From assembly GCA_003427395.1 (NCBI GenBank), contig BFEA01000165.1, forward strand, positions 370,697-425,957: a DNA stretch of 55,261 nt, given 5' to 3'. The DNA comes from Chara braunii (lineage: Eukaryota; Streptophyta; Charophyceae; Charales; Characeae). Positions 42,571 to 53,691 of this stretch are shown piece by piece (the stretch's first letter is position 1; each line of letters begins with the position of its first letter). Position numbers and translations under genes: made by a program. The notes below the pieces were generated by a model. It was not told the origin of the DNA and ran no database searches. It saw nothing but the letters and a program-made list of their open reading frames with translations.

Positions 42571-43745
42571 AAGAGAATCTGCCCAGGAGGTAGTGCCTCC
42601 AATGGACCAGCGCTCTGTACAGGGCATAAAACTCACACTCATATGTAGACGTAGCTAATTTCTGAGATGATTTTTTTTTTCATGTACTCGATCGACCTCA
42701 ACTTTCCCCCTCCTTCTGTGCAAGGGGCGCACCTATGACATATTGACTAGCGTTTGTGGTCACGGCAAAGGGTTGTTCAGGAGGGGTGTCAAGGCGTGTG
42801 AGGTCAGTTAGTGGACCGTGCTGTAATTTTTCACAAATGGGCGATAGTAGCTTGTCATCCCCAAGAACGACCTCACCTCAGTCATAAACTGAGGTTTGGG
42901 CTAGTCACGTATGCTGGTCACTTTAGCATCGTTCGGCCTCAAACCATCCGTGAAAATCTCATCATCCAGATACAAGATGTTGGTGCGAGCAAATTTGCAT
43001 TTCTCCAAGATAACCTTGTACTGGTGTTGTTTAAGGAGCCCCAGCAATGTTTTGACTTGCTCAGCGTGCTAATCTACAGTCCCACTAAAGATAAGAATAC
43101 CGTCGAGGTATACGACGGTAAACTTGTCTAAGTACTCATGAAAGATCCGGTTCATTGTGTGTTGGAATATCCCAGGATCATTGCATATGCCAAAGGGCAT
43201 CACCACAAACTTGTAGAGATCGTACCAGGTATGGAAGATGATTTTGTGTTGGTCCTTAGGTCTAGTAGCAATCTAATGGTATTCGGACTTCGGATGTATC
43301 TTAGTAAAGTACCGGCATCCCTGCACTATATCCAAGAGGTCGTCAATGTGTGGTAGGGGCTCCGCGTTCTTAACGGTGATGGCATTGAGCCCCTATAATC
43401 AATGCACATCCTTAGGGTCCCCCCTTTCTTTGGGACAAATAAAACTGGCGCTCCGTAGAGGGACATACTTGGCCGAATCCAACCCTTCCCTGTGAGCTCC
43501 TTAAGTTGGCGACGGAGTTCATCTAGCTTCGCAGGAGACATCTTATAGATTCGTCCTCTAGGTACTTTGCTACCAGGGACAACTTTTATCGCATGGACAA
43601 TCTCTTTATCTACCACATCCCTAGGCTCCTCGAAAAGGTGTGAATATTGCGCAACGACTGCTTTTATCTCTCGGGGTGATTTTACCACCTCCCGTTTCTC
43701 AGAGACAAAGACTAGGTATATACCTTCCTCGCGATTCTGCTTGTA
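42400..43745 (-). pseudogene. Reverse transcriptase and RNase H, catalytic YLDD lost
   Basis: The RT copies element RNA into DNA and RNase H removes the template. The open frame at 43,688-43,326 reads FEEPRDVVDKEIVHAI, PRGRIYKMSPAKLDELRRQ, GAPVLFVPKKGG and LRMCIDYRG. After a frame change the palm continues with PLPHIDDLLD, FVVMPFGICNDPG and MNRIF. The catalytic block at 43,099-43,110 reads YLDG instead of YLDD, so the second catalytic Asp is gone. The connection (SFLGMTSYYRPFV) and the end of RNase H (PLKAEYNQVADALSRRANYLG, about 42,470-42,400) follow. Several stops and frameshifts are present. It is continuous with the PR remnant above and the integrase below. Confidence 0.85.
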
Positions 43746-43990
43746 CTAGTTATAGAAAGATGACACGCACATGTAACCATAGTTCTCCACTACTCTGCTA
43801 GCCTTGGACTTTTGCAGCCTAAAGGTCCTTCCTTCTGGTAACTCGTGGATCATTACCTTCTTATCCCAATTGAACTTAGGCTTAACAATTTCGAGGTAGT
43901 ACATGGCTAGCAACATGTCGAATGGTTGCACGTCGCTAACAAGGAACGAGATTTTATGTCCCAGTTTCCCTCCTCGATAGGAGAAGACGT
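43746..43990 (-). pseudogene. Protease C-terminal part and PR-RT linker (second half)
   Basis: On the minus strand, starting at the insertion junction, it reads VFSYRGG, KLGHKISFLVSD, QPFDMLLAMYYLE (position of the GMDWL-like flap block of gypsy proteases), KPKFNWDKKVMIHELPEG and RTFRL. The reading frame crosses into the nested LTR at 43,991. Joining it to the half at 50,790 restores one continuous frame, which fixes the insertion point. Confidence 0.8.
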
Positions 43991-45491
43991 TGTCGGACCA
44001 AATACCCTTACAAGGGTATTTGGCCATGCTTTTGCATTTGACACAGTGACAATATCGGCTACCATGACAGAGCCAGTCTGAATGGAAAGGGTGTGCGCGC
44101 TTTGGCGTGACACTCGAAATGAATTTCGCGGCCATTGAGGCCGGGGCGAATCGTTGAGAGAAAAATTTCAAGAGTTTGTGCGCGCGTTGTTGTGGCGCAC
44201 GCTGCGATGGTTGGGATTAGTAGAAATACCCTCCAACCGAAAAGGTCAAGGGGATGATTGGGTTAATACTGTGTCGGGTAGATGTACGACACACCTTGAG
44301 ACTTGGACTGATACCTGTCTACCTACCGGTACTGGGCCTCTAAAAATGTCAACTTTGTTTTCTTCTACTTGGCCTCGACTACCCGACACATCTACCTCTA
44401 CGTGGTGTGGTACCGACCTACCTGCTACGTGAGAGTTTTCCGTCGCTCTTAAGATGCAGCGGACCTCTTTTCCTGCCACTTGAGTGTTTTCCCCGCCGCG
44501 ACCCTCAATGTTGCGTCCACGACTAAGTACCGACCCTTCGAGCCCTCCGATCAACCAAGTACCCAAACAGATCACCCACAAACTCAAACCGACAAACACT
44601 AAGACAGGCATGTAGGCAGGCAGGTGTGCACACGCGTAGACTTAGGAAACGGGCTGAGGCCGCTAGGCGGACTGAGCCTCACTCCGCTACTACATACATA
44701 CTGAGTTGCTCCCCTTCTACTCGAAGTGGGAGCTAGCTCGGTAGGTTTTGGTGATGCTTGACAAACAGGGAATGCGGGGATCGAGGCCTACCTCCGTCTG
44801 AGCTAGCTTTCTTTTTTGAATGAGACTCTACTTTTGTTTGCTACGGTTTCGGACAGGCGGGGCTCGAACCCGTGACTTCAATATTAGAGTTAGGAGCAGT
44901 TAGTGCCCGTTGTGACAGTTGGCACAACGGGGTGGCTAGTAGTTAGATTTCTTTGTTTTCCTTTTATTTTTCTTTTGTTTTATTAGTTAGATTCGTTTTT
45001 ATTTTTTCTTCTTCTATTCTTTCGATTCCCGTGATTGCCTGTTATGAATATGCCTTTATGAATGTGCCTTTGAGCCCGGGCGGATTCGGTTCAGCCGTGT
45101 AGCAGGGATCTCAGACTGGCCGAAGTCACGAAAGACTGGCTGGTCGTCGTGAGAACTCGCTAAGCTGCAAGGCGCAACGAGAAGCGGAAGAATGCACGAA
45201 GGAGAGGAAGAGATCACCGCGCGGAGGAAGAAGACGACAACATGGAGGAGAAGGAGGAACGCGCGATAGAAGGAGGCGTGCGGAGAGGTAGGGCGAACGG
45301 AGAGGGGAAAAGGCGCGGCCAGAAAGAAGCAGCGCGCGCGCAGAGGAAGTGCATGAAAAAAAGGTATAGCTGGCGCGCACGGTCGGAGTTGGTCTTTTTC
45401 TGAAAGACGTATAAAACTCCTGCGTAATGCGACCGTGAGGTCCGACACTGAAAATGTTTTACGTCTGGGTGTGGGACCGCCGTGCCCGACA
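43991..45491 (+). repeat. Left (5') LTR of the nested element
   Basis: 1501 bp. It starts TGTCGGAC, then a perfect palindrome CAAATACCCTT (43,999-44,009), AC, AAGGGTATTTG (44,012-44,022). An 11-bp inverted repeat, GTGTCGGGTAG (44,271-44,281) with CTACCCGACAC (44,379-44,389), could form a stem in the transcript. It ends CCCGACA at 45,491. Confidence 0.92.
44848..44876 (-). other. tRNA-like T-arm inside the left LTR
   Basis: On the minus strand this reads GTCACGGGTTCGAGCCCCGC followed by CTGTCCGAA, matching the T arm (B-box GGTTCGAGCC) and an acceptor-like 3' end of a tRNA. I could not fold a complete cloverleaf with the sequence upstream, so it is a tRNA-derived or tRNA-mimicking fragment, not a tRNA gene call. 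Confidence 0.45.
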
Positions 45492-45493
45492 GG

Positions 45494-45513
45494 TGACGCC
45501 GTTGTCGGGGATC
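45494..45513 (+). promoter_or_regulatory. Primer-binding site, tRNA-Asp type
   Basis: TGACGCCGTTGTCGGGGATC lies two bases after the left LTR. It differs at two positions (G to A and C to T) from the complement of the 3' end of plant tRNA-Asp. Both changes fit cytosine deamination. It fixes element orientation and minus-strand DNA priming. Confidence 0.8.
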
Positions 45514-48500
45514 TCGCTTTCCAACCGAGGTTCTCAGTGAACGAACTCGGGTATGGTAAAACGATGATCACTGCAAAACGACAACCTTTAAAGCTAACAT
45601 AGTTTGTGATATATGAGTTGAGTTTCCGTAGGATAGACACTTAGAGTAGTACACGCATGAAGGAAGTGCGAAGTCACGTTGGCAAGGTCAATAGATGTCA
45701 TGTTGCCCGACAGTTAGGCTACCTACTTGAGGGCTCTGAGCATTAGCGAGAGCACTTGTCATATAGTCTGAGTACAAGACTGTAAATAAACTAACTTTAT
45801 TAGTCATTGCTTACGTAGTCTAACCGGATAGTCAAATTCTTGGAGTTATATGATATATGTCCGAATAATAGACTCGGTCTTTCGACGATTGCCTAACTTT
45901 TAAGGTTGTATCATGTAACGTCTGTATGATAGATGCATTTAAGTGATAGTGAACGATTGAAATATTAGGTACTATCAAAATACAAAGGGTTATTGACATT
46001 TAACATACATTTTCGATAGACAAGTTTGAGGTACATGACATTGTAGCCTTATAAACTAGATTATAGGCATATTGTGGAATGATAAGAATAAATAAATGAA
46101 ATAAAGTGAGTGGTACTATGCTTAGTTGTCTTGACAGTTAGGACTCGACTATTTAGTAGAGATCTGATTAAAATATTATGCTAATGAAGTATAAAGTCTG
46201 TTTGATGGGGTTGGTTATTGGAAGTGTAATTAAACCCTTAGAAGATCGTGAGGTATTTATTAATTGTTTCATCACCCACTCAGTAACTGACTAATCCTTA
46301 GGGACGCATAGTATAGTGAGCGTAATATTAGGTCGTCTACCTGAAAAATATACATACCTGTTTGAGGTTATGTATATGATAAAGTCGATAATGCATTAGC
46401 CTCAAGAGTCATTGCATAGAGAGTTTAATTATATTTATCTTTTTTTGAAGCTATATGAATAGACTCAAACTTTTATCGATTGGTTACTCAATATAATCAG
46501 AGTATAAAAGTGTCCACTTGAGGACAACCCGACTCCTCAAATTGCAGTATTATATAAACAATGTACGACTGAGTATGAATGAATGTATGTGAGAAATGAA
46601 TGATATATGTTTCAAGTGGCGTATCATTGTATATTTTGTTCTTAGTTAAATGGAGTTTGAAATTGTTGTGTATATATTTATTGATTGCTTGGTGACTGTT
46701 TGCACCTGTCTGGATATGTTTATGAATTGCTCTCCTCGATAAGGGTAGAAAAGCCGTATGAAATCCACGTTTGGCATAAAACCGAAAGTGAATGGAGTGA
46801 CCAACCTTTGAGAGAGAAGGAATTCTCCCAAGCAAGGTCAGCATGCAGAACCTGTCCTTTGAGGAATTGCAGCGTTGATTGATACCCTTTCCTGAGAGGC
46901 TTGAAAATGATATAGTTAAGTCTTGTAGGCGGTAGTGAGACTCACGTTGGAACAATGTTCCTGGTCCACAGTGAGGTGTTGACATTTTCCGTTGTACAGG
47001 AGAGATGACTACACTATCATCGAAAGGGAGGAAGGTGTTCAAGGCCTTGTTTGAACTCTGACAATTAGTGAGACGACTACTACTTAGTCTTAGCACGCTT
47101 GGAGTGATAGCCCAAGCGGGGTTCATGGTAGGTGGGTCCACCACACCCTGAAAAGGTATGGTCTTACCAATTAACCTTTAGACGAGTGTGAATGGGGTTG
47201 TCTGACTGTGCTTGATGAGGTCAGCCAGGCACAAGCACTGGAATCGGAGGAAGATGTGGTGAGGCTTAGTCCCAGAAGCGGGGTTCGGGATCTAAGATGT
47301 TATCCTTTTGATTGGATTACACCACCCCTCGGTACGATATATCCCTGTTAAGCCTGAAGGAGTAGTATATTTTATGTCATCGTTGTTGTTGTCATTGTAA
47401 CTTCACTGTGAATTGTTCTCCTAATTGTAAAATTTGTTCTCGTTGTTAATAAGATAACCAGTTGATGGTTGACTGAATGTTTTGATATCTTATGAATTAT
47501 TATTATATTTTTCTACAGTCGCAAACGTTTTTTCTACTATCTTAAGTAATATTCATTCTTTTGGCAGGAGAATGTCATTTACACTTGTATTTTAAAGTTC
47601 CGTGAAGACAGGGGAAAAACCCTACGTACAGTGACGAGTTGCATGTGACATGTTTCTTCGATGGTGATATCAATCAGGATGGTGAAGTGGGATTCGATTT
47701 TTATGATTGTCATCGAAAGGGGTTTAATCCTTTTGGCCAATTTTAGCCTAATACTTAGATCTGAGTATTATGCGTGCATTCGTGCAATGCATAATTGAAA
47801 ACGAAACCTTATGGGTCAGTATGACTGTGACCTAAATTGAGTTTTGAATCTTGAATTTTTTTTTGACCCTTGGGTCATTGATATTGAGCAGGCACGATAA
47901 TTGTCCTGCTTGGAAAGACATCAAAGCGATGATTTGAAAATGCGTCGCTCATTCCTCTATTGGGTTAGTCTAAGATAAGTCTGTGAGATCCAAATGTGGA
48001 ACTCAATCGGAAATGGTGATGTTTGAAAGATATCTTTGCATCGATGGTAAAGTGAAAGCCAATATTTTCATTTGGGATATGAGACAATTCTGTATATTTT
48101 GAAAGACCTTCGAGACGCGTGTCTAACCGAGTTGTGATCGAAACTTGGAGGACACGACCCCTAAGTGGCAACCTGACGATGGTCCTTGTTCATTCACTAA
48201 GTGACAACCTGACGATGAAAATATTTTTATGGATTTTGAATGAACATCGTTCATCCACGAAGTGACAACCTGACAAGGATGAAAATATTTTTGATGATTT
48301 TTTTTTGTATATATTGAATTGAACATCGTTCATCCACTTCAGGAGGTCAGTCTGAGGGGCTGAAATTACCAAGCCTATGGTGAAAAATTAGCATCGTTGG
48401 GACGTAATTCCCAGGGCGGGTTGCTGACCAAGTATAATCAGGCAGCGGACCTTCCAGTTTTGGCCTGGAATTGAAACCTTAGGGGTGACCACTCCGATGA

Positions 48501-49275
48501 AGAAATCAACTCAGGTAGTTATCAGAGGGGTCGAATGTAGTTTTGAAATATGTGAAAATTTTGATGAATAGGACTTACCCGTCATTGCGCAACCAATACG
48601 GGGACTACCGTTAATATAACAAACACGGTAGGCCACAACTCCGGCCTGATCAGCAGGACTGTGGAGGGTCATGATGGAGACTGTTTGTCCTCTTGTTTAG
48701 GCTCCGGGCATGACAGCTGACAACTTTGGACATTAATATCAAAAGTTGAACATCCAAGGTCTTGGTTAGGACCCGCGTTGGAGGGGTTGAGTTCGCATAC
48801 GGACAATGACCCTGAAGACAACCAACGATGACCTGGGTCAAAAGTCTAAGGGTGAGAGGAAGGAGAAAGCATTGTCATACTTGACGATTTTGTGTGTTGT
48901 AGTATGGATCAAGTATCCTCACTTCAAGTTAGTGGATTTATTTTATATAATGTGGGAGACCCGGGTTAAAATTCCGACAGTAACAATGAAACGTGAGGTG
49001 ACGATGTCAATCCTGAACGACACTTCCAGGGACTCGGATTTGGCTATCCACTTATAAAAGGTGCGCCTTATTTTGAGAAACGGGATTACCTTCTCTTCCA
49101 AAGAGAATGAGAGGTACATGTACTGTATTGTATCATCTGTCCAATGATGTTATCGATCATGATTATATCTTATCAGTTCATTTGATCATGGGAAACGATA
49201 TAAGGGGAATTGTATGAACGATCGTGATAAACGTCCCTAGCGACAGGGACGTCGCTTAATAGGGTCTGGGAATAC
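45514..49275 (+). other. Interior of the nested LTR element; no coding motif
   Basis: 3.76 kb, AT-rich, with stops in all frames. A 215-codon minus-strand frame at 46,497-47,144 has no recognisable gag or pol motif. Near the right end an 8-bp inverted repeat, ACGTCCCT (49,231-49,238) with AGGGACGT (49,245-49,252), precedes the LTR. No clear polypurine tract was seen; the best purine runs (TAAGGGGAA, about 49,201; AGGGTCTGGGAA, about 49,261) are weak. Confidence 0.6.
48165..48340. repeat. Tandem repeat, ~62-bp period
   Basis: AAGTGACAACCTGAC and GATGAAAATATTTTT and GAACATCGTTCATCCAC recur in order at about 48,198, 48,260 and, partly, 48,322, inside the nested element. Confidence 0.7.
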
Positions 49276-50789
49276 TGTCGAACCAAATACCCTTACGAGG
49301 GTATTTGGCCATACTTTTGCATTTGACACAGTGACGATGTCGGCTACCATGACAAAGCGAGTCTGAATGAAAAGGGTATGCGCGCTTTGGCATGACACTC
49401 GAAACGAATTCCCAGCCATTGAGGCCGGGGCGAATCGTTGAGAGAAAAATTTCGAGAGTTTGTGCGCGCGTTGTTGTGGCGCACGCTGTGATGATTGGGA
49501 TTATTAGAAATACCCTTTGACCGAAAAGGTCGAGGGGTTGATTGGGTTAATACTATGTCGGGTAGATCTACGACACACCTTGAGACTTGGATCGATACCT
49601 GCCTACCTACCGGTACTAAGCCTCGAAAAATGTCAACTTTGTCTTCTTCTACTTGGCCTCGACTACCCGACACATCTACCTCTACGTGGTGTGGTATCGA
49701 CCTACCAGCTACTTGAGAGTTATCCGTCGCTCTTAAGGTGCAGCAGACCTCTTTTCCCGCCGCTTGAGTGTTTTTCCCGCCACGACTCTCAATGTCGCGG
49801 CCACGGCTAAGTACAGACCTTTCGAGCCCTTCGATCAACCAAGTACCCAAACAGATCACCCACACACTCAAACCGACAAACACTAAGACAGGCATGTAGG
49901 CCGGCAGGTGTGCACACGCGCAGACTTAAGAAACGGGTTTAGGCCACGAGGCGGACTGAGCCTCACTCCGCTACTACATATATACTGAGTTGTTCCCCTT
50001 CTACTCGAAGTGGGAGCTAGCTCAGTAGGTTTCGGTGATGCTTGACAAGCGGGGGATGCGGGGATCGAGGCCTCCCTCCCTCTGAGTAACTCCCTTTTTG
50101 GAAGGGGACTCTACTTTTTTTTGCTCCGTTTTCGGACAGGCGGGGCTCGAACCCGTGACTTTAATATTAGAGTAAGGAGTAGTTAGTGCCCGTTGTGATA
50201 GTTGTCACAATGAGGTGGCTAGTAGTTAGATTTCTTTGTTTTCCTTTTATTTATTTTTTATTTTATTAGTTAGATTCGTTTTTATTAGGTTTTTTTATTA
50301 TTATTATTATGATTTTTTAATTTCTATTTTCTTTCGATTCCCGTGATTGCCTTTTATGAATCTGCCTCTGAGCCCGGGCATATTCGGTTAAGCCGTGTGG
50401 CAGGGATCTCAGACTGGCCGAAGTCACGAAAGACTGGCTGGTCGTCGTGATAACTCGCTAAGTTGCAGGGCGCAATGAGAAGCGCGAGAATTCGCGGAGG
50501 AGAGGAGGAGATCACCGCGCGGAGGAAGAAGACGGCAACATGGAGGAGAAGGAGGAATGCGTGATAAAAGGAGGCGCGCGGAGAGGTAGAGCCAGAGGGG
50601 ACAGGAAAAGGCGCGGCGAGAAAGAAGCAGCGTGCACGCAGAGGAAGTGCACGAAAGAGAGGTATAGCTGGCGCGCACGGTCGGAGTTGGTCTTTTGTTG
50701 AAACGCTTCTAAAACTCCTGCGTGATGCGACCGTGAGGTCGGACACTGAAAATATTTTACGTCTGGGTGTGGGACCACCGCGTCCGATA
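49276..50789 (+). repeat. Right (3') LTR of the nested element
   Basis: 1514 bp, collinear with the left LTR, starting TGTCGAAC and ending CCGATA, which is the same terminus with one transition. It carries an AT-rich indel difference near 50,285-50,315 (TTATTATTATTATTA). The palindrome near its start has one change. Confidence 0.92.
50131..50159 (-). other. tRNA-like T-arm inside the right LTR
   Basis: Identical in the T-arm region to the fragment at 44,848-44,876; both LTRs carry it, so it was present in the element before insertion. Confidence 0.45.
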
Positions 50790-51110
50790 ACGCAGACTAC
50801 GTCCTTCACTACCATAGAGTGTTTGTAGGCTAAGGTAGATGCCACATATCTGCTAAGGCACTGCACCTGGTCCCTTATAAGGGCAACCTATCCACACAAG
50901 CACGACTGATGAAGTTTCTCGTAGAACCTATGGTTGTGAAGGCGCCAGCCTTTCGGCCACCTACCTTGACTTCTGCCATGAAGTATTCACCTTTTGGACC
51001 TTTGTTCAATATCTTCCAGGAATCTGTAGGGTATTTCTGTAACCACTCAGTTCCTAACTCTCCTAAAGACTCAGACACATTCATCCAACAAAGCATCGAT
51101 TAGTCTAAAT
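50790..51110 (-). pseudogene. Protease N-terminal part (first half), active site lost
   Basis: The minus strand reads EYFMAEVKVGGRKAG then AFTTIGSTRNFISRACVDRL, which aligns with the aspartic-protease active-site region of gypsy elements. The usual D-S-G-A-T is T-I-G-S-T, so the catalytic Asp is gone. A stop and a one-base frame change follow RLPL, and the frame then continues RDQVQCLSRYVA, KHSMVVKDVVCV into the insertion junction at 50,789. It joins the half at 43,746-43,990. Confidence 0.8.
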
Positions 51111-51149
51111 ATGTCTGCGGGGCGATCAATTGGTCAATAGTCTTGGTCA

Positions 51150-53419
51150 TCTTCTAAAATGAATAAGGTAAGGTTACCACTTTAGCACGAGTAAGAGCGA
51201 CTAACACTCGTACTGGTCCGAGGTGTTTCCCTGCGAAGTGCTCACAAAAGCGCCACCAGAGTTTGAAGTTTCAATCGTCACTATTGAGGACGCGACCTGG
51301 CGACCCACTTATTCTTGCACTTAGCCATGGTGTGACCATGTTGGCCACAGTTCAGGCAAGCGCCTTGTGCAACGTGGTCTCACCACACGTCGTACTCGAG
51401 ATCAAGTTTCACCCATATGGGTGGTCCTTGGTCATTTTGACCCTTTGGCCGGCGTACCTTTTATTTCCCAACCCCCTTAATTTTTCTCCTGATAGGAGCG
51501 ACCACTCCACCGTTTGAAGTGTCTCTACCCCCATCCAACTCTATTACTTCCCCAAGGTCAGAGAAGTCATCAATCTCGGTCGCTTGACAATCATGGTCAA
51601 TGAACATGAGGTTGCCCTTCTTCTTCCAATCTCGAGGGAGCTTTGTTTTTCTCTCATTTTCGGGTCCCTATTGGGCAATCCCAAACCTAGCCTCAATGTC
51701 TAAGGCCTTTTTGCTGAAAGCAGCAATGTCATGTACATCGATGGAGGCCTCGTCGACCAACTTATTTTTAACATATGTAGGCAGACATCGCAAATAAGTT
51801 GTCAAGAGGACTTGTGGTTCATACCGCACACCAGGGACAACGATCAGTCGGTTTACGACGTCTGTTACCTCACGAACTGACTGTTATTTTTTTTATTCCA
51901 AACTAGTCAGCGAGTCAGTGACTTTTTTAGCCCCTTTGGGATCATGCCACCTGTTGTAGACTAACCGTACAAACTCTTCCAATGACCTCGCTTGTGCCCA
52001 ACCATTGAACTTCTGACCTAGCCCTGTTGATCTACTAACTCATTCAACCGTCTGGTTGCAGGTACTTCTACAAAGGACGCAATGAAAATGACTTCCTCCT
52101 CTGTCCTAGTGAGTTTGTGCCTCACATAAGTACGCACGGTCCTCACCCAGGTATCCATGTCCTCGCCCTTTTTCTTGTCGCAAGAGAAAGGTTTAGGACT
52201 CAACGAGGATATTTTGGGTGTTCACTGCATGGGTGGTACAACTCGTTGTGCCTGCTGCATTGGTTGTGAAACCAGTGGGACAGTTCGCTGCGTCGGAAGT
52301 CGCCGTTGTTGCTGCTGCTGCGTACCCTGTTGCAACGGTTGTTATGTTTGTGGCTTCCCTGTAGCAGCAACCACCGGTTGGGGAAATGAAGAAGGTTGTA
52401 AAGGAAGCTGCCCACTACTATCTGGTTGACCGCTTGATAGTGGCATGCCAAACTAAGGAGAAAAGGGTTTCCCTATCGGCTACAGCGTCATGGCGGGACC
52501 TGCGGCCGTAAGGGGAGCTACAACAAACTGTGGCTGCTTGACCGAAGGTCGGGACGCCCACAATGCGGTTAAAATCTGATTTTGACCAGCTATCAGTGCA
52601 GCCAACACCTCTTGCTGGACAACTTGTACTTCGGCTACACTCAAAAGAGAGTTCCGAAGGGACAACCTTACATGATCGAGAACTGACTTATCTATACCTT
52701 CTAACTTAACTAACTCCTCTCCCCTTGCCTCTAGTTTAACTTTTCTAAGTTTTGCTTTATCTCTCCTTTCTTCTACTTCCCACGACTGGCGTCGTAACTG
52801 ATTACGGAGAGCATCCATTTCTTGGATCTCGTAATCCTCATCTGACATTGGTTGTTGTTGTCTGACTTGCAGGCTGGCAGATTGACTAACGGGCGCCTAG
52901 GGGATTTCTTGTCCGACACGTGAAGAAGATGCCCGATAAGAGGCTTGTATAGAGGGGGTAGCCATGGTTACCTCAACACTGGCTCTCGCCTCTGCTGCCG
53001 TTGCCGCTGCTAGTGCCCTTCCGACTTTGGTTGTTGCTTCCCTAGCCTCAACAATATTCCCCTCTCCCCGGCTTCTCTCCGCAGACATGCAAGCGAGCAA
53101 ATTGACTAACAGGCGTCTCTGAGATTCTTTGATCGACCCCTGAAGAAGATGCTTGAGAAGAGGCTTGTATAGAGGGGGTAGCCAGGGCTGCCTCAACACT
53201 GACTCTCACCTCTGCTGCTATTGCCGTTGCTAGTGCCCTTCCGGCGTTGGCTGCTGCTTCTCTAGCCCTCTTTCCCTTCTCCCCGACTTCTCTCCGCAAC
53301 CTCCTTTCCTCTCTTTGTTCTAACACTACGAAAGTGGTCGGTCGGCTGAGTGTCCGTCTTCTGGTTAATCTCTGACCGTCCTCCTCTAGTCTATCAACCC
53401 CACTATCATCTCCACTCAT
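51150..53419 (-). pseudogene. Gag polyprotein remnant with CCHC knuckle
   Basis: Gag forms the particle that packages element RNA. The minus-strand frame opens at an ATG at 53,419 (MSGDDSGVDRL). The N-terminal region is Ala/Arg-rich and carries an internal tandem duplication. A charged coiled-coil-like part follows (52,848-52,480; DALRNQLRRQSWEVEERRD). The core reads DMDTWVRTVRTYVRHK, EEVIFIASFVE (52,203-52,018), then, in broken frames, FVRLVYNRWHDP, TYLRCLPTYVKNKL and KALDIEARFGIAQ. The nucleocapsid knuckle CLNCGQHGHTMAKC lies at 51,317-51,358 with CX2CX4HX4C spacing intact. Multiple stops and frameshifts break it. Protease follows at 51.1 kb on the same strand. Confidence 0.82.
52881..53310 (-). 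repeat. ~220-bp tandem duplication inside gag
   Basis: Copies starting at about 52,881 and 53,099 (period about 220) share ATTGACTAAC, TGAAGAAGATGC (52,921 and 53,141) and AGAGGCTTGTATAGAGGGGG. On the minus strand both encode an Ala-rich piece ending ATPSIQAS. One or both copies may be an old feature of this element family. Confidence 0.85.
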
Positions 53420-53590
53420 GAGCTACGTGTGGTCTACAATTCGCACTAGTGTCCTCGCTGGGACCTACCGCAGCATGATATCCATCCAACTTAAAATAAA
53501 TGAATAAATACTTGGTCCAGTTTGTTAGAAAAGTAGCCAAGCAGTACTAGCAGATAATCTCAGATTCCTACAAAAAAAAATATTCTTACT

Positions 53591-53691
53591 TTTGACTAGT
53601 CTGAGACAGATTGCAACCAGTAAGGAATGTGTACTACCTATTTGACTAGTCTGAGACAGATTGCAACGCAGTCAAAAATATGTACTACCTA
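53591..53691. repeat. 50-bp tandem duplication
   Basis: TTTGACTAGTCTGAGACAGA starts copies at 53,591 and 53,641; both end near GTACTACCTA. It lies just upstream (minus sense) of gag, where the 5' LTR or leader of the old chromovirus would be expected. Confidence 0.9.

Larger units (their letters stand above)
43991..50789 (+). mobile_element. Nested LTR retrotransposon, non-coding interior
   Basis: It has two direct LTRs (43,991-45,491; 49,276-50,789) beginning TGTCGG and ending CCGACA or CCGATA, and a primer-binding site just inside the left LTR, which sets the + orientation. It sits inside the minus-strand protease of the older chromovirus. The candidate 4-bp target duplication is ACGT on the left against ACGC on the right, one mismatch. 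The LTRs agree at roughly nine positions in ten by eye, with many C/T and G/A differences, so the insertion is not recent. The 3.8-kb interior shows no gag or pol motif, so it would need proteins from another element. Confidence 0.9.
41030..53490 (-). mobile_element. Old Ty3/gypsy chromovirus, split by a nested LTR element
   Basis: Minus-strand order is gag (53.4-51.2 kb), protease (51.1-50.79 kb and, past the insert, 43.99-43.75 kb), RT and RNase H (43.7-42.1 kb), integrase (42.6-41.2 kb) and a chromodomain-like end (about 41.17-41.03 kb). PR-RT-RH-INT-CHD is the chromovirus order. If the inserted 43,991-50,789 is removed, the protein path continues in frame across the join. Stops, frame changes and lost catalytic residues in PR, RT and INT show it is long dead. 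Its LTRs were not identified, so the outer limits are approximate. Confidence 0.88.

Noticed and set aside
44848-44876. A complete tRNA gene in the LTR
   Set aside because: Only the T arm and acceptor-like end are visible; D and anticodon arms do not fold convincingly.
53473-53484. Possible tRNA-Met primer-binding site of the old chromovirus (TGGATATCATGC on the minus strand)
   Set aside because: Needs an inserted base and several mismatches to match the plant initiator tRNA end; no LTR end was found next to it.
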